Positions 33,455 through 44,700 of a stretch of 64,000 bases of DNA are shown in pieces; position 1 is the stretch's first letter; each line of letters opens with the position of its first letter. The stretch covers positions 868,001 through 932,000 of the forward strand of contig NC_060063.1 of NCBI RefSeq assembly GCF_020283565.1, in the 5' to 3' direction. Source of the DNA: Trifolium pratense (taxonomy: Eukaryota; Streptophyta; Magnoliopsida; Fabales; Fabaceae). Below the pieces are notes generated by a model. It was not told where the DNA came from and ran no database searches. It worked only from the letters and a program-made list of their open reading frames with translations. Both the position numbers and the translations under genes were made by a program.

Positions 33455-33967
33455 TCATCCTATAATGGTGCTATGATGTTTATGAATACTTTATTTGCAT
33501 TTTAATATGTTTTTTAATATTTGGAACACTTGTTTGAATATTTACGAATATTTTGGAGGTTGTACGATGTACTTTGTTTGAATATTTTCTTCCGTGTTTT
33601 ATTGAATCAAAGTTTTTGTTTTAATGTCTATGTCGTGAATTTCTTGGTGTGGTAGTGAGTTTCGTGTATGTGATATTTTTTTTCGTTGAAAAGTATGTGT
33701 TATTTGTTTTGATGTAATAATAAAGAGATATTAGTTTTTACAATATGAGTGTTATAAGATTTTAAGGGTAAAAAAGTAAATTGCTTTTAAAATACCTCCC
33801 CTCCCCTTGTGAACCAAACATATATTTAATTAAAATACCTCACCTCCCCTTCTCTCCCCTCTTTTGAACCAAACACATATGTAATTAAAAAATTTCCCTC
33901 CCCTCCCCTCCCCTCTATAAAAATACCTCACCTCCCCTCCTCCTATTTTGAACCAAGTAGATAATAA

Positions 33968-34832
33968 CCTATTTAAAAACATAAGACTATTTCAATAGTA
34001 TTAATAAAATAAAATTATAATTTTAAAATAAAAATAATTTCATCATAACCATATTTAATTTTAAAAGAGGAATGCTTTATCACCCAAATAGTATATGATA
34101 AAAAGAGGAATGCTAATTCACTTAAAGTGAAAAGCATGTGATAAAAGAATAAATACTTTAAGGAGAACACAATAGTTTTGCACTCTTAAAATAAATAATA
34201 AATGGGGGTGTGAAAAGTGTGTATTTTTAGTTACAACAAAAACAATATGATATAGAAGCCACTAAGTTTGGTCTAGTCGTGAAGGATTTGGGTAGTATGT
34301 TATAGGTCCTGGATTCGATCCCCATCTCATTATAAAAAAAAAATGATATTAAATATTTTCATAACCCATCTCTGAAAGCGAGCAATTCATATTATTCTTA
34401 TGGCTGATTCTTTAATCATGATTTCACAAAAGATGAAAAGAACATCATCTTTTAATTAATAATATGAGATATTTTAAATTCATGAGGTAAAGTTCAAATA
34501 TATACAAACTATTATAAATTTCATTTTATTCATAAAAAAACGAGAGATTCATTGTACATATTAATTTTTGATGTCTTGCTCAGTTAATCAATATAATGAC
34601 ATTACGATCTGATAGTGTCCGTGACCGTAAACCTAGTCTTATGTCTAGCAACTAGCATTCACAAATGAATTTATTTCAGATCTTTTAAGTAAAAGCCTAT
34701 CTCTAGCACTTCCTAAATCAAAATATAAATTTCGGGGATTAAAGTCGGAAAAATATTAAGTGCAAAAATAAATTAGCAACATAATGAGACAAATTTATTT
34801 AGTCGGCCAAATCAAGAGTTTACATCAAAATA
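33968..34832. other. AT-rich intergenic stretch with a SINE
   Basis: No gene is seen. It contains a tRNA-derived SINE-like copy (34255-34343, listed separately); otherwise low-complexity AT-rich DNA. Confidence 0.4.
34255..34343 (+). repeat. tRNA-derived SINE
   Basis: A-box-like GGTCTAGTCGTGAAGG, a B box TGGATTCGATCCCC close to the consensus, and a run of nine A near the 3' end. The size is small (about 90 bp), so it is probably a truncated copy. Confidence 0.5.
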
Positions 34833-35530
34833 GTTTTTTTTTCAACGGCAAATATAATATTATTAATAATCAGAACTCTGTACAAGACGTACAGAAATCC
34901 GTAATAGAGGGGCTACAAAGAAAATACACCGTATATAAGCGGAACAACAATGAAAATACCAAAACAGACACAACCTAATAGAGGTCCACTCTAATCTCAT
35001 TCTTAGAAAAATACTCATCGGCTTCAGGCCCGATTTTAGACCAAGGCAACCAGACCTCCAGCCCGGGGCCTCCAAAAATATGGGGCCTTAAATTTTTTTT
35101 TTCAAGCCCATAATTTAAATTGTTGCTTTAAGTACTTTTTCAAACACTAAAGATTATGAATTGCCTATTGGCCTAGTGGTCAACAACTGTCCAAATGTTT
35201 GAGAGTTTGAGCAGGTGGTCGGTTCAATCATTTTAGCTACTCATCCCATCTTATAATGACTATTTTTTAATGTTATTTACAATTTAAATATATAATGTTC
35301 ATTTTATAATTTTTTTTTTATTTGGGGTCCATTTTTATTATTAGCCTGGGGCCTCCAAATTGTCGGAGACGGTCCTGATCGGCTTCCATACCACCGGAGA
35401 AAACAGTAACCTAACCCATAGAGATGCCACTAAATACTAACTTCCGATCTCAAAGCAAAAGTGAACGGTCCATCAAAATCAAAAAGCAGCTCCTTGAGTC
35501 AACTAACTAAAAATAATCCCAATACAAAGC
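34833..35530 (-). pseudogene. 5'-truncated LINE tail, interrupted by another insert
   Basis: On the minus strand the sequence runs through a decayed coding end (GGTATGGAAGCCGATNAG-type words), then GTTCCGCTTATATACGGTG and finally a TAATAATATTATATTTGCCG tail followed by T/A-rich DNA, a typical plant LINE 3' end. The piece 35025-35380 is foreign: it begins GGCTTCAGGCCCGATTTTAG, ends CGGAGACGGTCCTGATCGGC, and contains tRNA-like TTGGCCTAGTGG and GGTTCAATCA boxes. A related tail is found at 48372-48780. Confidence 0.5.
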
Positions 35531-36552
35531 GAGAGTTTAGCTACACATACTCAAAATAGCTAACACAGAGAAGATGAAATGAAGCAAAGAAATATCCAAC
35601 ATTAGAAAACCAAGCTCAAATTCTCTCCAATGGTGTAAAATTACTTTTCTCCTGTTTTTCTCTCTATAAAAATGAGTTCTAAGATACTAACATATTTTCT
35701 CACAAAGTTTTGAATCTATTTATATAAAAAGGCAAAAAGTGTAAATTTGCTAAGGTGACTTTGTTCATATCTTTGTAGAAAGTTGACATTTTTCTTAAGA
35801 TCACATGCAAAACAAGTTAATTAGTCTTTTATATATAACTTATATTTGGCATCTATATGGGGCGCTCCAGAAAAATAGTATTTAGCGTCAATTAAAAGGC
35901 CGACACTAACACCTATGTAGTGTTAAATTAGCGTCTGTGTCGGAACCAATGTTAAAATGCTCGAAGCTAAACACTGTGTTGGCTACATGTCATTCATCGC
36001 TGGTTTAGAGTTGGTTTGGCCGAGTCTAAGCCGACGCTCCTTTGTCTGGAATTTTTTTACCAGAAAAAGCAACGTTATTTATCAAGCTATACATATAATT
36101 ATTTATCCAAATAAAAAGTCTTTTTATAGCCTTTGAGTTGATTTTAGGAATAGCAATTTCAAGCATTGCACATGGGTTGCTAATTTTGTGATTCTCTTCT
36201 CTTCCCCACCCCCCATTTTTGTGATAAAGTCACCATCATCTTCTTTCCATATTATTACTAAGGCATCCTCTCTTGAAAATAATCATTAGCTTAAGTAAGA
36301 CACTTGAGGCATCCTTTACAACATCCTTTACAACTGCACTTGTAAATCACATGAAATGAAACATTGCATGTGCACCTACATGCATATTTGGTTAAATAAG
36401 TTGGTAATATATTTTTTTAATAAATTATTTCAACAAGTTTGATTCAACATTTATTTATAGATTACTTTGAAAATTTTATTTTGATAAGCCAGAACTAATT
36501 TATAAATTACTTTTATAACTGCATCTACATATATACTAATTGTTTTTTAAAA
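35531..36552. other. Intergenic stretch without recognised gene
   Basis: AT-rich, no open frame of note. Words such as CGACACTAACACC/AGTGTTAAATTAGCG near 35880-36040 hint at an old transposon end but no pair was found. Confidence 0.3.
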
Positions 36553-36577
36553 TTTTTAACGGCAAATATATTATTAT

Positions 36578-37151
36578 TGATCCAACCTGATGATCAGAAA
36601 GGTTGAGGCCGGTCCGTTGAGCAAGCTTCCACACCAAAGGGGGGTTTGTACCTGCAGGTGCTCCGATGCCTAAGTCAGCAAAGAGAACAAGAGAGATACA
36701 AGAGAAGAGAGAGAAAGTAGAATGCAGAATGATTCAGAATACCTGGCTCTCCTGTCTAGGAGAGCTTATATAGTGCCCCCAGCGCTGGGCCAAAGGTTGG
36801 TCTATTGGGCCGGGATAACCGGCCCAATAGACTCAACTGCCAAGATAGTCCCCGTATCGTAGGGGAAGACCGTTATTTGCCTCTATCTTGGTTGGAGCCG
36901 TTCCGCTATTCGCGGGTAAGGGATAGGCTCCGTGACAGCTGTGGCTGGATAGAGGAGCACGTGCTAAACGTGCTGCTTAGCTGTTAAGCTACGATGGAAT
37001 GGATACGAGCACGTATTTAACGTGCTGCTTACCCATTATGTCGAGCAGGGCACGTCATTGGCTGACGTGTCGGGGAGGTCTCCCCTTAGTGGGCTGTGCC
37101 CCAAATGTCGGGCAGAAGGGATTGGGCCAGCCCTTGGCCCAGTCCAGAACA
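36578..37151 (-). repeat. 3' LTR (left copy)
   Basis: 574 bp, TG...CA ends in both readings. It differs from the right copy at 36639, 36869, 36905 and 36993. It contains a TATATAAG box on the minus strand (36765-36772), paired CACGTGCTAAACGTGCTG and CACGTATTTAACGTGCTG words, and one copy of the CGGGGAG...CTCCCC palindrome (37071-37085). Confidence 0.95.
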
Positions 37152-37165
37152 GGAGCCCCCCAAGT
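37152..37165 (-). other. Polypurine tract
   Basis: On the minus strand CTTGGGGGGCTCC runs directly into the 3' LTR, the expected primer site for plus-strand DNA synthesis. Confidence 0.75.
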
Positions 37166-37841
37166 CGTTGCTCCTAGTCATAGGAGTAATGACTTAAGGT
37201 CCATGCCCGTATGTCGAGGAGCTCATAATTCATTGATTATGATTATTGCTCGTTTATGCGAGAAGTGCATTTGTATGTAGCTCGTAAATTCCTCCTTGGC
37301 ACGACGAGGAGAATTATCCAAGGAGGAAGCTTCCCTTTGCTCGTGACGCGTGTCAGGATGTTCGTGGAGGAAATTACGGGGAAGGGATTTTGCCTTTCTA
37401 GGTCATTTGCTTTCTAGTTCCTCGACTAATTGTCGAGGACGTATTGCGTATACTGCATCTAGATGATGCTGCTTGTTTTTGCGGGCACGTTTGTTTGTGC
37501 TTGTCCGCAACGTCGGGGAGATATTTACGTTGGGGATAACGATGAGTCCCTCGAGTATCGTGCCGTCTGTTCGATGGGACATGAAGAGACAGATTTTCTC
37601 GTCTTCCAGCGCCACGTGTGTGGGCTATGAAGAGGCGTAATGATGGCCTTGGGAATAGGTGACTATTGCTTCGTTTTACGAGGAGGCGTGATGACCGTTA
37701 GATTGATCGCGCCCTTTCGCTTTCTGCAGAGTGAATCTTAGCCATTTGATGGCTTTTAATCGTGACCCTCAGATTTGATCAACGGCTGTAACAACATGAG
37801 GCGCGTTGATCCGCGATGCAGACGTAGGGATCTGTGAGGGC

Positions 37842-37849
37842 TATAAATA
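37842..37849 (+). promoter_or_regulatory. TATA box of the antisense gene
   Basis: TATAAATA inside GGGCTATAAATAGGACAG. It is followed about 150 bp later by a splice donor (37994), and the coding start of the antisense gene comes after the matching acceptor (38930). Start of transcription is expected near 37875. Position and sequence fit a classical plant core promoter. Confidence 0.6.
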
Positions 37850-37993
37850 GGACAGTGAGGGGGTATTTGCAAAGTTTTCACTCTTTGCATTCTCACTTCT
37901 GTTGTGCTTGAAGCAACTTCCTGCGTTTCAAAGGTTCAAGTTTCCATCTTCAAGTTTTTGCATTTCAAGACTTCAAATTTCCACTTAACAAAG

Positions 37994-38930
37994 GTAAGAA
38001 AGTTTCTTATTTGTTATAATTTCATTTCTGGTTGCGTCTTCCTTTTTGAGTTTGTTTTGGCGATTCCCTTTGTTATCTAAATATGCTTGGGTCTTCAATT
38101 TGGGTTTTTAGTGACCCAACTCTCACTGTGTTTGGTGGTTATCTTTGTCTGCTTTTTGTTTGAAATGGTATGTTTTGGGCTTTGATTTGCCCCTTACCAG
38201 TGCCTTTCGCTTTATGTTAGCGTTTTGGCTTGATTTTCTGGGTTCTGGAAAGAACACCATGAAGTTCTGAAAAAATGATGAATATGAGGATGAATGTGAT
38301 GAAGATGAACACCTGGGTTTTCGCGAAGAACATAGATTTCTGGAATTCTATGAGTTTTTTGTCGGGGAGGAGAATGTTGTTTTCTCTCCCCGTTTATTGT
38401 AGCAAAAAGCTAGGTTAGTTGACCCTTATGTCGGGGAGCTTCTCCCCGTTTTCGTCTTCGCGAATACGTTAAGTGTCTTTGTGAATTGTATGAATGTCGG
38501 GGACATTCTCCCCGCATTTTCTTTGAGAAAATGAGTTTGAAGAAAACTCTTTGTCGGGGAGGCTCTCTCCGTTTTTAGGGGACCTTCTCCCCGTTATTTC
38601 GCTGGGAAATTTGGTAGATACATGAGTTTGTAGAAACTCTGTGTCGGGGAGCTTCTCCCCGTTTTTAACTTGAGGTTTTTATGTAAAACTAAGTTTTTTT
38701 CTAAGCGTCGAGCAATGTTGATAGCTTGTGTCGGGGACCTTCTCCCCGTTTTAGGGCTTTGTGAAATGGTTCTCCTCGTCTCCTCTGTTTTTGTCTTTGT
38801 TTTGCCATTTTGATAAGGGCTTTTGGTCGGGGACAGCGTCCTCGCCCTATCCTACGCCCTTTCACTTGATCTGCGGTGAAAGGGTGGATTTGATAATTGT
38901 CGAATTCACTTTGTTTTCGCTGCTTTTCAG
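37994..38930 (+). other. 5' leader intron of the antisense gene, with palindrome array
   Basis: Donor AAG|GTAAGAAAG and acceptor TGCTTTTCAG|GTG bound a 937-bp T-rich stretch typical of plant leader introns. Within it the word CGGGGANNTTCTCCCCG occurs, perfect or near perfect, at 38432, 38498, 38555, 38577, 38645 and 38732, with weaker forms at 38363 and 38828. Intron borders are inferred from sequence only. Confidence 0.6.
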
Positions 38931-38939
38931 GTGTTCGAA

Positions 38940-41030
38940 ATGTCAGACACAGAGGAGATTACGGGGAGCCAAGCGGCTTCCAAGCATAAGTTGGACAATA
39001 CCATAACGGATCCCGCGCTAGACTGGGTCGCGCCCGAGCCGAGGGGTATTGCTTCGACGCTCACAGCTGAAGATCCTCGGCTTTACACCATTGTTGAGGA
39101 CGTTAGGAATGGGCCAGTGAATTGGGAAACTTATTTGCCCGAGGAGGGGAAGCGGATCTGCTCGACATTCTCCGAGGATGGATTCGCTATGTATGAGCTG
39201 GCCTTTAAGGAATTGGGATTTAAGTTGCCCTTCAGCAATTTTGAATGCGAAGTTTTTGGCCGGTTGAAGGTGGCTCCCTCGCAACTCCACCCCAATTCGA
39301 TGGCGTTTATTCGGGCATATCCAATTCTCTGCCGGTACCTGAACGTCGAGGCCACAGTTCCCCTCTTCTTCCATATCTTTAAGATTCAGAAGCAGATTGT
39401 CGGGGAGAGGCAGGGCTGGGTTTCTTTGAAACACGCTTCTGCAAAGATTTTCAAGATGTTCGTGGAGTCTGCCCGGGGGTTCAAGGAGAGGTATTATGTC
39501 GTCAAACCAGTGACGCAAGCTGCCCGGGATTCTCTTTATATGGATAAAGAGTTGCTTCAGGAGGATGGGTCTCCTCGACTCGACGAACAAGGGGTGCCCA
39601 TGACTGAACGGGTACCCCGGTTTCCTTTAGCTTGGTCGTCCGAACATTTTGAAATGAGGACGGAGGAATATTTGACTGCTGCTGTGGATCTGTCTCCGGA
39701 GGAACAGGCAGGGTTCTTGAAGCTCAAGACTTATGTCAAGGGCTTCAAACCTTGTACTTTTACCGTCGCGTCGGGTGCTGCTGCCCTCGACAGGAAGGGC
39801 AGGCCTAGGGTCGAGCCCCGGTTTGTCAATACTAAGGCCTTGCTCGCGTACAAGAGTGTCGAGGAGGAAAAAGTTTTGCTTGGTATTTACTTTCATTTTT
39901 CCTGCTCGTATTATACTTGTCTTTATTTTTGATAATGTTTTGTTATTTTGCTCCTCTTCGTGGTACTGACCATTTAATGTTTTGTTGCAGATAACATGGC
40001 CGACCTTGCATCAGAGCTCTTTAAGCTGGCTGCCGAGCACAAGGGTGATAAGCTGAAGAAGAAGGCTAAGAGGGCCAAGGTTGGGTCGAGCAGCACAATG
40101 ATTCCGGAGGAAACTTTGTCTGGAAGTCCGAGCCAGTCTTCCCCGGTCGTGAGCTCTAAGGTGGCCCCGGGTAGCCGAACAAAGAGGCAGAGGGACGAGG
40201 CCCTGGCTACAATTGTTGACTTGTCTGAAGGGGATGGCGGGTTTGTTCTCCCCGCCTGTCTGACCAATGGGAGCTTCTTCGAGCATAATCCTCCCCAAGT
40301 GCCTGTTTCAGAGAGGGATTATCTGCTGGGCACCTCTGCAGCTGCTCGTCAACAATAACTAAACCGGGATGTCGCTGCGGTAATTAGGTTGGCGGAGACG
40401 ACACTTGTTTTGAACGAGGGTGGCCCGACTCATGAGGTGGAGAAGTTGGCCGCAAAGAACAGGAAGCTGGAGGCTGAGATTGATTTGCTGGAAAATGACC
40501 TGCTCGACCTTAGGACCAAGCAGGAAAATTATTTTAAGAATATGGAGGAGGCTCGACTTACTGCTGAGCAGCTGGAGAAAACGAATAAGGTGCTCGAGGA
40601 CCTTAAAGTTAGTAGTGCCGAGCAGAGGAGTAAGATGCTGGAGGAAATGGCTATGTTGCAGGCCAAGTGTGCCCCTCTTGAGGATGAAAAGGAGGAGACT
40701 CTCAAGTTTGCAACTCGAGGAGACCTTGTGAAGGAGGTCCGTAGGCTTGGGGGCTTGATGCTGGCGAGCATGGTGCACGGATGGAAAAACGCGATCGCCC
40801 AGCTCAAGATTGTGAATGCCGATCGGGGCTTAATTACTGATGGTATTCACAAGCTCAAGAAGGTTGAAAATGGGCAGATTGTTATTCCGGCGAAGTACAG
40901 GGAGATGGCCCTTGAGGAGGAGAAGCAGGATGATGATGATGAGGGGGATGATGAGGATGGCGAGGAGGAGGAAGTCGAGGAGGAGAAGGGTCCCGATGAG
41001 GGCAAAGAAGGTCATGACGAGAGCAGCTGA
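38940..41030 (+). pseudogene. Antisense accessory gene of the retrotransposon (PF04195-like), one premature stop
   Basis: Two coding exons, 38940-39882 and 39991-41030, join in frame through a 108-bp GT-AG intron. Exon 1 (about 314 codons) resembles the 'putative gypsy type transposon' domain (PF04195), a protein of unknown function often annotated in plant genomes: LPFSNFECEVFGRLKVAPSQ and PNSMAFIRAYPILCRYLN are characteristic. Exon 2 starts with a Lys-rich patch (KKKAKRAK, possible nuclear signal), then a Ser-rich spacer. After a single in-frame TAA at 40356-40358 the same frame continues as a long coiled coil (EVEKLAAKNRKLEAEIDLLE...) and a very acidic tail. The rest of the frame is clean, so the stop looks recent. 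Comparable antisense frames are known in Tat-lineage elements; their function is not established. Confidence 0.7.
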
Positions 41031-41774
41031 ACCTCCTCGACAAGCTATTTAGGCCTGCGCGCCATTTACTTGTAATTTTTATTTGTCATTTTATAACAAA
41101 TTTTTGGGGGCCTGCGTGCCCGGTTTTTGTAATATCCGAACAAGTGGGTTTTCATGCCCGGTATTTTATAACAGTGATGCCTGTTTTGTTAATCTTGCTC
41201 GTTTATTTCCTTCTCCTCGTGTGTATGTTTAAGTTATTGCTCTTTGTTTTTGCTAAGTTATGCCTGTTCGTAATGCGCATGTCTTTATGCTTGCTCGTTT
41301 TTAACTTAACAAATTTTTGGTTTTGGTGTTTGTGTATTTGCTCGACATTGTTGTATGCCTGCTCGACAAAACCTTTTTCTTTATTTGCAAGTTTTTTTTC
41401 TTTCGAGCGCGTGTCGTCGAGGAGATCGTCCTCGGATTTAACTTAGACAGTTTAGGGAACTGTCTAAGCGCCTAGAGTTGTTTTCTGAGGCTAATACGGA
41501 CGCCGACACGTTGTTGTGCCCGCCCCCGCGGCTTGAACTTCCCATCGCGAGCTGGGCGTTAAGCCTTGGCACGAAGACGAGGAGCTTGTCTCAAAGATCA
41601 TCCTCGTCGGGGAGACGCTTTGCCCTTCCTGAGCCAGAGTATCTCCTTTTCAATAATTGGATCGAGCACGTGTGCCCGCGTGCTTTCCGTTGTCGAGGTG
41701 TCGGGCTCGTTGCTAGAGGATCCGAGCAGCCTTTTAGAATTGTTTTTTAGTTTGGCAATAACTTAGCTATAATA
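41031..41774. other. Spacer between antisense gene end and pol end
   Basis: Noncoding on both strands as far as I can tell. It should contain the 3' end of the antisense transcript and lies just beyond the pol stop codon. Repeats of GCTCG/CCTGCG words occur. Confidence 0.4.
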
Positions 41775-44700
41775 CTATTTTAATTTTTGGGCGTTCCAAG
41801 GTCGAGGAAGTTTCTTTCCTCGAAGATCCTCGAGATAGTACGCGCCATTTTCTGTTTTGTTAATGACGCGATATGGTCCTTCCCAGTTGGCCGCCAGCTT
41901 ACCATCCTGGGAGTCCTTAGCATTTCGTCTTAAGACGAGGCTGCCCACTTCAAATTCTCTTTTGATGACTTTGACGTCATGTCGGGCAGCTATTTTTTGT
42001 TTAAGGGTGGCTTCCCGAAGGGATGCCCCTGTGCGGATCTCTTCGACGAGATCGAGCTCTTCACGGAGAGCTTCGTCGTTCATTTCCTCTTCGAGCGGTT
42101 GCTCGGTTCGGCGAGATGGCTCGCCCACCTCCACTGGGATGACTGCTTCTGTTCCATATACCATTCTAAATGGAGTCTCCCCGGTTGTGGAGTGTGGTGT
42201 TGTGCGATAGGCCCAAAGGACGCTTTCGAGCTCCTCGACCCATTTCTTTTTATTTTGATCCAATCTTCGTCGTAGGCCGCGCAGGATTACTCTGTTGGCG
42301 GCCTCGGCTTGCCCGTTAGTTTGGGGATGTTCCACGGAAGTGAAATGTTGCTTAGTCCCCAGGGCAGCGAGGAAGTCTTGGAATCCTTTATCCGTGAATT
42401 GTGTCCCGTTGTCTGTGACGACGGCTTGTAGTATCCCAAATCGGCAGAGTACGTCACGTTTGAAGAAACGGAGTATCCTGAACGACGTTATGTCGGAGAG
42501 GGGTTCTGCCTCTACCCACTTGGTGAAGTAGTCCACGGCGACTATTAGAAATTTATTTTGGTGGAGTCCCTTTGTGAAGGGGCCAAGTATGTCCATGCCC
42601 CACCAGGCGAAGGGCCATGGTGACGACAAAGATTTGAGTTCGTGGGGAGGAGCCAGGTGCATGTCCCCATGTCGTTGACATTTGTCGCATTTTTTCACAT
42701 GGTCCTTTGCGTCTTGCTGCATGGTGGGCCAGTAGTATCCTGCTCGAAGAGCTTTCCTGGCCAGCGATCTTCCTCCCAGGTGCTGGGCGTTGATTCCCTC
42801 GTGAACCTCGCGCAGGATGTAGTCGACTGTTTCCTCGTCGATACATTTTAAGAGCGGGATTGAGAACCCTCGTATGTATAACTTTCGGTCGAGGATGACG
42901 TATGCGCATGCTCGACGTCTTATTATTGCAGCTTCTTTCTGATTGTCGGGGAGGGTTCCGTTTGCGAGGAAGTTGTAGACGGGGGTCATCCAGCAATTTT
43001 TGTCGCCAATGACATTTATGTCGAGGACGTTGGTCGTCTTCTCGATGCTTGGTCTAGGGAGTATTTCTTGGATGAAGGATTTGTTTCCGCCTTTCTTTTT
43101 TGTGCTCGCCAGTTTGGACATGATGTCTGCCCGTTTGTTATGCTCGCGTGGAACGTGTTGCACTTCCACGGACTCGAACTTAGTGATTTTTTCCTTCACT
43201 AATGCTAAATACTCGGAGAGGTTATCATTTTTGGCTTGATACTCTCCTAATACTTGTGAGGCAACAAGTTGTGAATCTGTGAAGATTTTGATCTCTTTTG
43301 CCTCCATGTCCTCGGCCAAGCGTAGTCCTGCTAGGAAGGCTTCGTATTCTGCCTGGTTATTCGATGTCGGGAAGGATAGCGCTAGGGATACCTCGATGAT
43401 GATCCCGTTCTCGTTTTCCAGGATAATTCCTGCTCCTGCTCCCGTGGCACTTGATGCTCCGTCGACGAATATTGTCCATTTGTCTGCCTCGCTTGTCGTG
43501 GAGGATGGACTCGTCATTTCGGCCACGAAGTCTGCTAAGACTTGTGATTTTAGTGCTTTTCTGCTTTCGTAACGAATGTCGAATTCGGAAAGCTCGAGGG
43601 ACCATTTGAGCATCCTGCCCGCCATATCTGGCCGACCAAGCAATGACTTGATTGGTTGGTCGGTTCGGACTACGATTGTGTGTGCTAGGAAGTAGTGACG
43701 TAGTCTTCTTGCTGCGTTGATCAAGGCAAGGGCCACCTTCTCGATTTGAGTGTATCTGAGTTCGGGCCCTTGGAGAGCCTTGCTCGCAAAGTACACTGGT
43801 TTTTGTCCTTCCATTGTTTCACGGACAAGAGCTGCGCTGACGGCCTCAGATGCGACGGAGAGGTAGATGTATAACACTTCCTCGACATCCGGGCGCGAGA
43901 GGACTGGGGGTTCGGACAGGGCCTTCTTTAGATGTTGGAGGGCCTGCTCGCACTCGTCCGTCCATTCGAACACAGCTTCTTTCCTTAGTAATTTGAAAAG
44001 CGGTAATGCGTGTTGAGCAGATTTTGCTACAAAGCGGGACAATGAGGTTAGCATTCCGTTTAGAGTTTGTATAGATTTCTTGTTGTTCGGAGTTGGGAGC
44101 TCCGTAAAGGCACGACATTTGTCGGGGTTGGCTTCGATTCGTCGTTCTGTTAGGTAGAATCCGAGGAACTTTCCTGCTCGTACCCCGAAGGTGCACTTTT
44201 CTGGGTTGAATCGCATGTTGTGTTTTCTGGCCTGCTCGAAGACCTTACGTAAGTGGGCGGTGTGGTCGATTTCCTCATGGGATTTTACGATCATGTCGTC
44301 CATGTAGACTTCGAGCATGTCGCCTATTTCTCCCCGGAATACTTTGTTCATCATCCGCTGGTATGTAGCACCAGCGTTTTTTAGACCGAAGGGCATTACA
44401 TTGTAGTAATAGTTGCCCGACTCGGTCATGAAAGCTGTTTTTCCCCTGTCGGCCACAGCCATTGGGATTTGGTTGTATCCTGAATATGCATCCATAAAAG
44501 ACAATAATTTAAAGCCAGAAGAATTATCGACTAGTTTATCAATGCAAGGTAAAGGATAAGAATCTTTAGGGCAAGCCCTATTGAGATCGGTATAGTCCAC
44601 ACACATTCGCCATTTTCCATTAGATTTTTTCACAAGTACAACGTTAGACAACCAGGTAGTGTATCTGGCTTCAGAAATAAAATTTGCCTCTAGGAGGTCT

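Larger units (their letters stand above)
31048..33964 (+). mobile_element. PIF/Harbinger DNA transposon, internally deleted
   Basis: The 3-bp target duplication TAA (31045-31047 and 33965-33967) is the classical PIF/Harbinger choice. Ends are GGGTCTGTTTGGTTC and, reversed, TTATCTACTTGGTTC. Behind each end lie repeated GGGGAGGTGAGGGGAGG tracts; the right end carries three spaced copies of the CCTCCCCT...GAACCAA unit (to 33817, 33873 and 33956). Two genes lie inside: a transposase cut off after its N-terminal part, and a Myb-like gene. It may still be moved by a full-length relative. Confidence 0.85.

Noticed and set aside
39018..39590. Minus-strand 190-codon frame across the antisense accessory gene
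   Set aside because: It is the reverse shadow of the plus-strand exon, which has TATA box, introns and family-like content; the minus frame has none.
40389..41030. A separate coiled-coil gene starting here
   Set aside because: There is no ATG at its start, and it is in the same frame as the preceding exon part with only one TAA between, so it is the C-terminal part of one broken gene.
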